The notes beneath the pieces are model-generated. The model made no database searches, was not told the origin of the DNA, and worked only from the letters and a program-made list of their open reading frames with translations. Position numbers and translations under genes: made by a program. From Desmodus rotundus (Eukaryota > Chordata > Mammalia > Chiroptera > Phyllostomidae): a stretch of 64,000 nucleotides of DNA. Below are positions 56,049 through 64,000 of this stretch, one piece after another; position 1 is the stretch's first letter, and each line of letters begins with the position of its first letter. The stretch spans positions 80,911,073 to 80,975,072 of the forward strand of contig NC_071388.1 in assembly GCF_022682495.2 (NCBI RefSeq), read 5' to 3'.

Positions 56049-58784
56049 ATAAAGTTCTACTTGAATCTGATTAACATGGATAAATAGAGTATTTTCAAAG
56101 TACCAAAGGCCTCCAATCTTTAATATTTTTGTGGAAGCAGTATTGGGTCATGGTGAAATAAGATGGTACATGTATGCCTGGTTCCTACATCAAATACTGA
56201 ATTCTACCTTAGAGGACCCACGGTGTCTTAATTTGTATTTTGCCAGAGGCTGAGATATGATATGATCTGAGTACAAGTAATTGATCTGTGAATAGTTGAT
56301 GAGTGAAAAAGTGAGTGAGTAGGACAGGAGACAGAATGCAGCCAATGAAGGGTGATCTATGAAACAAGGTACAAATGTGAGCGACCAAGCTTAATCTTTT
56401 TTGGAAACACCATGAGCCAGTGTAGAGCATGAACTTCAAATCTGTATCAACCAAAGGACAAACAGTTGGGGAGTTTATTCACCAACTCCCATCAGTCATT
56501 TGTTGATAAATTGTCAGGGGGAGATTCCATGAATAGCATTCATTCCCTAGGTCTTAGGATGACTTAAGTGAGGGTAGAATAGCTCCGGCCAGCAGTGGAA
56601 GTCCTCAGATGCAAACATACAGTTAGAGAAGATAGGGGCAGGCACCAACAGCATCTGTGACAGGGATCCTATAGGAGGAATCAGTGGGCAATGTGATCTG
56701 TGATTCTCATTGAATGAGCCATTCAACACTACTATTACAGTGGGTCAGAGTTTCCCTCAAGCAATCCACTCTCAAAAAACCTAACGATGTGGTCTGTCCA
56801 CAAATAACTAAAGAAATGATAAAATTTGTTTTCACGGGATTAGAAAAGTGGGAAAGAGTGTCTCAAAGTGAGTCATAGCATACAATTTGTTCTACATAAC
56901 ACTTGACATAGGGCTACTTAACTGCAAGAGAGTCTCTGACATTGGCTAAAATTCCACTAAAAGAGAGATGAATGTTATTTAGTTTGTTTTATAGTCCTCA
57001 AAATCTAAATGATACTTGTAATACAGTTCCCAGTCACATTGTTATCACCCATGGACCCAGGGTTTACAGTGTCTTATACACAGGGCAGCCAGGCACACAA
57101 TATTGTACCGTTAATCTCACCCTGAGGCAGCAATGCACGCAGCCTGCACAGCCACTCACCATCCCTCTGCACACACTTTGTCTCAGCAGTGCTCACGCAT
57201 CCCATTATTTTTCTATGAGTACTTGATAAATGTTGTCCCACCGTTTTTGTACTTTCAGTGCAACAGATGGGAAGTCAGGTGTTACTGTGCTTATATATTT
57301 CCTTGTTAATAATCTAGTCTGTCTGTACAGAAGCTTGTAGCTCTCTTTACCCCAGGAGTCCCAGGCTCTTTCCCAGGAGCATATTCTCCTTGTGGTTAGT
57401 ACACTTTGGGTGACATCCATTGTTTCTAGGAAATGGCTTGATGAGCTCTAATTTAGACCCAGTGAGCCTGGCTTGCCCACTCTCAAATCGCTAGCTTAGA
57501 CATTGTAATTGCCCTATAGTTCCCCTCCAGTAGCAGATTCACTCCTAAATGCTCTTAAGAGATAAATACTGCAATCTTTGAAATTTTCAGAGGAGTTTTA
57601 GTATTGTATGGCTTCTTGTGTTTTGAAATAATTGTGCCTTTCTCCACAATCTAAACCTTTGTCCTCCCCCTGTTTGAAGAGAGGGCAGGGGACTTCGCAG
57701 AAGAATGGATGGATTGGGCACTTGTATCTCCATCGGTACCAAAGATACTTTTGTGAAGTCTTTCCTAATACATGACAAGGACCATTTTCACTTGGTACTG
57801 ATTTGATTGAAAGAAATTTTGAATTCTGTTGGCTTCAGTGTGTACAATGCAGTGTTGTGCTTCAGTCTCAGCCTTGCATACTCCTATCTCAAATACTGTT
57901 TTGGCCACACATCAGGTTTTCTGTACACCTAATCCTTCCTTACTGCTCAGCCTGGTATTGCTGAGGACTTTGCAGCAGCCATGGGTAGTGAGATACTACA
58001 ATTTTAAACAGATTGTACATTTACCTCTTTATAGTTCCTCTAAATTTAGGAGATGGCCAATAAGGAAAATCACTACACATTTCTGTGAATTTCAATGAAA
58101 AAAATATTACATTGAAGGTTTTGCAATCATTTTATTTCTGAGAATCATTTCACAGTGGCACCCAAGTTAACATATGTTGCATCATGTAATTGCAGAAGTA
58201 AATAATTTTAATTAAATAATAATAAACATATGAGAGATTATGAGCAGAGTGATAACTACACATTTCTGCACTTCTGCTTTATTAAACTTGTAAAGATAAA
58301 TATAGTAGAATTCAAATATCTAAGGGGATATACCCTGAAATCTTCCTAATTCTGGAAATTCTTGAATATCCGTATTGCCTGTATTGTTCATGATAAAAAG
58401 CACTTTGTATTTTCATATATTTGAGAGTACTTTTGTTCAATAGTCCACTTTATTTCATCTCAACTTCCATTATTCTCAGTAAAATCCACCAATATATTTT
58501 TATATAAAATATTCTTTACTAAGGAGGAAGTTCTCTCTTCAGTGATCGCTTCCTCCAAGAAGTCATTTTACCTGAGTCTCAGAAGTCTTGAGAAACAACA
58601 AGAATTTTGATAAGGGAGCTCTGGACAATCGTCTTGGCTCAGTCACACCAGCCTCAGACAAAGAGATGCGCAGACATTTCCAACAGTTAAATGACAAACT
58701 ACTATATCTAATGTAGAGGGAATTTTTAAAAAGTCAAAAATTGCACATTTTATTTTATTTTATTTCATTTTAAAGAGGCATTTT
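56049..58784. other. Intergenic DNA in right arm, no gene recognised
   Basis: Mirror of about 12,540-15,265. Scattered substitutions against the left arm; short frames only. Confidence 0.6.
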
Positions 58785-59008
58785 TTCTCTTTTAAAATAG
58801 TTTACACTCAATATTATTTTATATTAGTTTCAAGTGTATGCATAGTGGTTACACATTTATGTAATTCACAAAGTGATCCCTCAGTTAGTCTTAGCACCCA
58901 CGTGACAACATACATAGTTTTTGCAGTATAATTGACTGTATTCCCTATGCTGTATTTTGCATCCCTGTGACTACTTTGTAACTACCAATCTGTACTTATC
59001 AATCCCTT
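58785..59008 (-). mobile_element. Older L1 3' UTR, right copy
   Basis: Mirror of 12,316-12,540; minus-strand L1MA-like 3' UTR. Confidence 0.78.
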
Positions 59009-59474
59009 CACCTTTTTTTAAATTGTTATTCAAGTACAGATGTCTCCATTTTCTCCCCAGTACTCCCCCCTGCCCCACCCATCCCCACCTCCCACCCTTG
59101 ATCCTATCCCCTTTGACTTTGTCCATGTGTCCTTTATACATGTTCCTTGACAATCCTTTCCTTATTTTCCCCCATTATCCCTCTCCCAGCCCCCTCTGGT
59201 TACTGTCAGTATGTTCCTATTTCCATATCTCTGGTTCTATTTTGCTTGCTTGTTTGTTTTGTTGAGTAAGTTCCACTTGTAGGTGAGATCATGTGGTATT
59301 TGCCTTTCACCACCTGGCTTATTTCACTTAGCATAATGCTCTCCAGTTCCATCCATGCTGTCACAAAGGGTATAAGCTCCTTCTTTCTTTCTGCTGTGTA
59401 GTATTCCATTGTGCAAATGTACCACAGTTTTTTGACCCATTTTTTTCCTGGTGGGCACTTAGGTTGCTTCTTAA
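59009..59474 (-). mobile_element. LINE-1 3' end, right copy
   Basis: Mirror of 11,851-12,315; minus strand, with the ORF2 C-terminus '[19 protein letters not shown]' at 59,409 leftward and the 3' UTR toward 59,009. It differs from the left copy at several residues in this short stretch, one of the more divergent parts of the arms. Confidence 0.85.
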
Positions 59475-59718
59475 ATGCATAATTTTAAAAAGTATCTTCT
59501 ATTCTTTATGAGGAATTTATTTTCATGTGATACAAAGCTCTTCCACTGAAACAAAAATCCATGATTCTGACTTTCATCACCACGCAGCACTCACAAACTA
59601 CCATAGACACTAGTGCTCTGTTAAAATTACAAAGACAGGGCTGACTTGCATATCTCCAGATACCTGGTATTGTGCAAAGTTTGAAAAGAACAAGTTTGAA
59701 ATTTGCCTTTAATTCTTT

Positions 59719-60642
59719 TTATTTGTTTATTGTTCTCCTCAAGGCACCTATAACCTCTTTATTCCGCAGGCTGTAAATAAAAGGATTCAGCAGAGGAATT
59801 ATGATTGTGTAAAATACAGAATACATTTTATCCTGGTTTCCAATGAGGTCAGACCCAGGACGCACATACATGAAGAAGAGAGTGCCATAGAACAAGGAAA
59901 CAGAGAGCAGATGGGCACTGCACGTGGAAAAGGCTTTGCTTCTACCCTTCTCAAACTTCGTTTTTAGGATGACAAAGAAGACATGAGCATAAGAGACTAT
60001 AATGGTCATAAAGGTGCAAAATTGTACCAACACTGAAAATATAAAAATCAGGAGCATATTAACTCCAGGGTCAGTACAGGAAATTTCAAACAGTTGCAAA
60101 ATTTCACAGTAGAAATAATGTATTACATTGGATTTGCAGAAAGTTAATCTAAATAACAAACCAATGTGCAGCATGGGATGAAGAAACCCAATAATATATG
60201 AAACACCCAATAATTGAAAGCAGTGGACGTTGGACATCACCACTGGGTACAGCAAGGGGTTACATAGGGCTACATAGCGGTCATAGGCCATCACAGCCAG
60301 GAGAAAACATTCTGTGTTTGCACTGGAGGCAAAAATATAAAATTGAGTGATGCATTCAACCAGGGATATCATATGATTCTTAGATAAAAAATTAGTTAGC
60401 ATCTTGGGAGTCACAGATGATGAAGAACAGGCATCTGCAAAGGCTAAACTGCCAAGGAGTAAGTACATAGGTGTGTGAAGATGGGGGTCTTTCCAGATGA
60501 GAAAAATGAGTCCAACATTGCCCACCATGGTGGTTAGATAGATGGCCAAGAACACCAGGAACAGGGGCCCCTGAAGCCCCGGAAGATCTGTAAGTCCCGT
60601 GAGAACAAACTCTGTCACCTGTGTCTTGTTTACCTCCTTCAT
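59719..60642 (-). CDS. Olfactory receptor, OR5AC-like
   Basis: Intact 307-residue odorant GPCR, Golf-coupled, plasma membrane of olfactory cilia. The ATG at 60,642 gives '[19 protein letters not shown]', with an N-glycosylation site NKT at residue 5. Landmarks: 'LHTPMY' (55-60), '[10 protein letters not shown]' (118-127, with L for the usual I), the Cys-bearing loop '[14 protein letters not shown]' (167-180), 'SY' (217-218), '[10 protein letters not shown]' (236-245, S for the usual G) and '[13 protein letters not shown]' (283-295). The pattern 'ECITQFY', 'IGFLHP' and '[11 protein letters not shown]' is typical of OR5AC. A GTG two codons upstream is not used by choice. The stop lies only 20 bp outside the right arm end, and no second copy exists beyond the left arm. 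Confidence 0.95.
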   Translation of the reverse strand: MKEVNKTQVTEFVLTGLTDLPGLQGPLFLVFLAIYLTTMVGNVGLIFLIWKDPHLHTPMYLLLGSLAFADACSSSSVTPKMLTNFLSKNHMISLVECITQFYIFASSANTECFLLAVMAYDRYVALCNPLLYPVVMSNVHCFQLLGVSYIIGFLHPMLHIGLLFRLTFCKSNVIHYFYCEILQLFEISCTDPGVNMLLIFIFSVLVQFCTFMTIIVSYAHVFFVILKTKFEKGRSKAFSTCSAHLLSVSLFYGTLFFMYVRPGSDLIGNQDKMYSVFYTIIIPLLNPFIYSLRNKEVIGALRRTINK

Positions 60643-60660
60643 ATTCACTCAGGCTGATCG

Positions 60661-60662
60661 CT
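60661..60662 (-). promoter_or_regulatory. Likely splice acceptor before OR5AC-like CDS
   Basis: On the minus strand 'ttcttcacttactctttcaa' precedes 'cacag', ending 18 bases before the ATG. Same layout as the OR5H-like genes. Confidence 0.55.
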
Positions 60663-62099
60663 GTGTTGAAAGAGTAAGTGAAGAACACAGCTATCAAGTA
60701 CCATAAAAGTAATATTTTATTTTAAAGAATAAACACCTTTCTTGTTTATGCATCCCCTTTAATAAGAACATTTACCTTACTCATGAGTAAAAATATTTGC
60801 AAACATAAGTATTTGGGGAACTGGTCCTGAAAATTAGGCAAAAAGTATATATAAAATGTGAAGATTTTATTGCCTAAGAGATGTTAGCTTATTTTTAATT
60901 TGGAAAAATTGATTGCTATTTGATAACCATCTTAAGCCTTTTAAATATGCTAAAGATTAGTTATCAAAACTAACAGCACACATTCTAAATAATAGAGCAC
61001 ATCTCTTCAACTTAGGAACGGGCTGAAATTCTCACTCTGACCATTATTATGAAGTATTATCTTAGAAATTTTGATATAGCTGAGATATCAAATAAAATGA
61101 AATAATATACATATAATAAGCTATAAAATATCATAAAACTTATAAGAAAAAAATTATATTTCTTACTGATGTTGTATTGTTATAATTAAATAAATAAAAC
61201 TGATTTTATTAATTACCAAACGGGGAATGAATATGTAAATAACCACTAGATTTTTCTATGCGAACAATAACCAAAAAGAAAGAGAAATAAAGAAAAATAT
61301 ATCCATTTTATTAGCCATAGCACTTTTAAATACCTTGAAATAATTTTTAAAATATTTCACACCTCTGTAAATAAAACTACAAAAACTAACCCAAGGGCAT
61401 TATATAATTTCCGAAGAAATACACAGCCAGATGTATTCTTAGATAAGAAGACAGTATCATGAATATGTCAGTAAAGTTGAAATTAATTTCATTGAGAATC
61501 CTAATCACTTTTTAATGTAGTAGCATGAGCATAAAATTCATGTAAAATTATTTTGAGGAAACAAAGAAAATATAAACAGTAAGAAAGTCAAGTGGGCAGC
61601 TGCAAGTGTTAGAACATAAAGCTAATCAAAGAGTATGATACAGCATGGAAACAGGGAAATACGACAATGAAACCACATAACGACTGCAAGACAAATTCAA
61701 GTACATACTGGAATTTAATATATTACAAGGATGATTATTCAGTTAAGAAAAGTGATGATTTATCCAATAAATCATCAGCCAATAGTAATTGATGATTCAG
61801 CCAATAGTATGGCTGTATTTGTTTATCTATCTGGATATAAAGTAGCAATAGATTCCTTTCCTATGACTGTTTTTAACAAGCTGCTGGATCAAGGACTTAA
61901 AAATTAAAATATTTAAAAAAACAAGTAATTCTAAGAAATTTCATAAAATAGGTATAATTTAAATATATTACAAAAATCTTTGACTAATATAAGAAACTCA
62001 TAAATTACAAAGAAATATACAGATATATTTAATCTAACTTTTTGTTGCAAGAAAATGGAGTATGTACCAAGTCTCTAATCAGGTAAAGGATGAATAACT
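60663..62099. other. AT-rich intergenic DNA upstream of OR5AC-like gene
   Basis: Very AT-rich. A doubled 'atgattcagccaatagta'-like motif occurs at about 61,765-61,808 ('catcagccaatagta' then 'attcagccaatagta'). The receptor promoter should lie here but cannot be placed. Confidence 0.55.
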
Positions 62100-62760
62100 T
62101 TGGAAGAAATATGTATCAAAAATATGACAGGTAAAATATTAGTACCTATCACATATAAATACATATTACAAATTGAGAGGAAAACTCAAATAACTCAATA
62201 GAAGAATGAAAATGAAATTGAAAGGGCAAGTCACAGGACAATGCGTCAACACGTTTAATAAATGCAGGAAAAGATGCCCACCTTCTCCAGTGCTCAGGAT
62301 GTGCGAATAAAATAACAATGAGACTTTTTTCCCACTCAGATTAGCAAAATTTACTGCTTATGGGAATTTGGAAAAGTCCACTCTCACGCTTACTGATCAA
62401 AATGTAAATTATTAATTAAGCCTTTTAAAAACAATTTCACAGTATCTTTTAAAAATAAAAATACTCTTCAATCCAGCAAGCTATGTTTAGAGTCCATTCT
62501 ATAACAATTATTAGCACTTCATAGGGAGAGAAGTCTGCTGCCGCGGTGTTCACGTGGCAAAGAATGGAAGTACCATAGAAACCAATCAAGATGAAGCAAC
62601 ATATGAACAATCCTGGTGAACCCATTGATATTATGGCAGTCATTTAAAAATGAGTTACTGCTCTACAGTTGGCCCAAGGAACTATCCACAATTGCTAGGA
62701 AAGTAAGAAAAGTAAGATGCAGGGAAATGTATATGAAAGCATCACATTAAACAAACAGAA
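62100..62760 (+). mobile_element. Ancient L1 (L1M-like) ORF2 end and 3' UTR
   Basis: Decayed L1M text: 'ggcaagtcacag', 'gaaaagatgcccacc', 'aataaaataacaatgagact', 'actcagattagcaaaattta', 'ttcaatccagcaagc' and 'cattgatattatggcagtca'. It is recognisable by order rather than by an open frame. Confidence 0.65.
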
Positions 62761-63796
62761 AATTAAGTCTTGAAATTCTCACGCTATGCATATCTATGAA
62801 TATATATTTGTATGTAAACGTATAAACATAAAGATTGTATAACATGTAGACTCCAAATTAATATTTATTTTCTTGGTGTAGGTGAGAGGAAAGAATGAAG
62901 GAGAAGACAGAGATAAATAGGCCCCCAAAAGAGGTTTTCGGATAAAAACACAAAAACATTATTACCCTATTTATACAATTATATATATATTGATATGGAC
63001 AAAGAAATATTTAAGGATAGTTTTAAGATTGTTAACAGTGAAAGAGAAACAAGAATAACAGTGCTATTATTGCATTTAGTAGTAGACAATAAAATTTTAA
63101 ATGAAAATAGAGGAATTAATTATAAATAGATATTTTAGTAAAAGTATATTTTAAGTTCAGAATTATTTTGGAATATATAGTATATGTTTTTGAATATTTT
63201 GAGTGATATCTGACTTTAACCATTGAAACTGATTTTTTTATGTCTGCTTTTTTCTTTTTTTGAATAGGCAAAAAATTTTATAAATGAATATACTTAGGTA
63301 TACAAGTACAATAAGTTTTTTTTATAATTTTCTTCATATTTAAGTACCGTTTATGTGATATATTAGTAAATGTTATCATTTTTGTCAATATGGAAGATGG
63401 AATATTTGATGTGGTGTTTAAGTAATTTGATTTTGTTCTATGACATACAATTTTTTTCTAAGAGTAATTCCAAAAGAAAAAAATGTGAAGAATTTGGAAG
63501 TAAATGCAGAGACTCTTAGATGACCTAGGAGAAAATCCACCTATAATTTGGTGTGTAAGTTCAGTTGTTTCTCCAAATACAATAAATAACAAAATGTTAT
63601 ACACATGATTTTTATTGATTAAAATCCATTAAAAATATCTATTTACCAAAACTGGATTTAACCTTAAAACAAGAGCAAAGGCAATATTTTTCTTAATGGT
63701 TCAACATTAAAGAAATGGTAAGCTATTGCCCTTCTTCACCGACAATAAAACAAGAAAAATTAGCATTAAAAATTTATCTGTTAAATTACCTTATAT
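62761..63796. other. AT-rich intergenic DNA, no gene seen
   Basis: About 1 kb, very AT-rich with short AT runs (for example near 62,980). No gene or repeat recognised. Confidence 0.6.
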
Positions 63797-63797
63797 A

Positions 63798-64000
63798 CCA
63801 CCCTGACTGGTGTGGCTCAGTTGGATGGGAGTTGTTCCATAGCAGAAAGAATCTCCAGTTCCATTCCCGGTGAGGTCACATGCCTGGGCTTCAAGTTCAG
63901 TCCCAGGTTGGGCCATGTACATGGGACAACCAAATGATATTTCTCACATCAGTGTTACTCTCACTCTCTTTCTCCCTCCTTTCCCCTCTCTAAAAAAAAA
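63798..64000 (+). mobile_element. VES SINE (window-terminal)
   Basis: Begins 'accctgactggtgtggctca', then 'tccattcccggtgaggtcac', 'atgcctgggcttcaagttca', a T/C-rich tract and 'ctctctaaaaaa' at the window end. It has more substitutions in the B-box region than the 27-kb and 46-kb copies. Confidence 0.88.

Larger units (their letters stand above)
38632..59698 (-). repeat. Right arm of giant inverted repeat
   Basis: A 21.07-kb reverse complement of 11,627-34,549 minus the left-arm HAL1. The inner third seems almost free of differences: translated segments totalling about 3.6 kb are all identical. One single-base indel is seen, at the A-run near 33,581 against 39,602. The outer part has scattered substitutions and small indels. 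Confidence 0.97.

Noticed and set aside
11627..59698. Palindrome as a simple assembly or library hairpin artefact
   Set aside because: Not fully excluded. A hairpin artefact would give identical arms with no spacer, whereas here there are arm-specific substitutions, a one-arm HAL1, asymmetric junctions and a 4-kb unique centre.
1..64000. CRISPR arrays, operons, tRNA or rRNA genes
   Set aside because: None seen. The tRNA-like A and B boxes belong to VES SINEs and a MIR, and repeats with regular spacers are absent.

Overview
This is mammalian nuclear DNA, most likely from a yangochiropteran bat. Four tRNA-derived SINEs of the VES type (bat-specific family) are present, at about 1,136, 27,056, 45,916 and 63,798. 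LINE-1 copies are abundant, two kinds of half-L1 (HAL1) copy occur, and the only intact protein genes are intronless-coding olfactory receptor (OR) genes. No bacterial, CRISPR or operon-like structure is present, and I recognise no unknown protein system.

Layout. 1-1,340: old L1 pieces, a MIR and a VES SINE. 1,341-8,152: a near-full-length L1 on the minus strand, inserted in the VES tail, with frameshifted ORF1 and ORF2. 8,153-10,290: sequence without recognised genes and a possible LTR remnant. 10,290-11,626: a minus-strand L1 piece that stops exactly where a giant inverted repeat begins.

11,627-59,698 is one large palindrome: left arm 11,627-34,549, spacer 34,550-38,631, right arm 38,632-59,698. 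Mirror positions add to 73,181-73,182 in the inner part. Outside the HAL1 present only in the left arm they add to 71,314-71,325. Each arm carries, from outside in: L1 pieces, an L1 ORF2 fragment, an old L1 ORF1 remnant, an intact OR5H-like receptor gene pointing to the centre, a VES SINE, a twin-primed L1, an older HAL1, and a retropseudogene of EDRF1. The inner breakpoint cuts the EDRF1 pseudogene, so the left copy runs on into the spacer while the right copy is truncated. The spacer is otherwise L1 debris.

The arms are not equally alike along their length. Translated segments from about 27 to 34.5 kb are identical between arms, whereas outer segments differ by about 1-2% by eye. In the OR5H coding sequence, 12 nucleotide differences (10 at amino-acid-changing sites, giving 8 amino-acid differences) are packed in about 430 bp covering TM2-TM5. 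A 1.85-kb HAL1 with a 16-bp target-site duplication sits only in the left arm; the right arm keeps the empty site, so that insertion came after the duplication.

59,719-60,642: an intact OR5AC-like receptor gene on the minus strand, just 20 bp beyond the right arm end. The OR5H plus OR5AC pairing matches the mammalian OR5 cluster (human 3q11). 60,660-64,000: AT-rich intergenic DNA with an old L1 and a terminal VES SINE.

The three receptors would act separately, each as a Golf-coupled odorant receptor in sensory neurons. The biological interest is the palindromic duplication of the OR5H locus, its possible arm-to-arm gene conversion, and divergence focused on the ligand-binding region.
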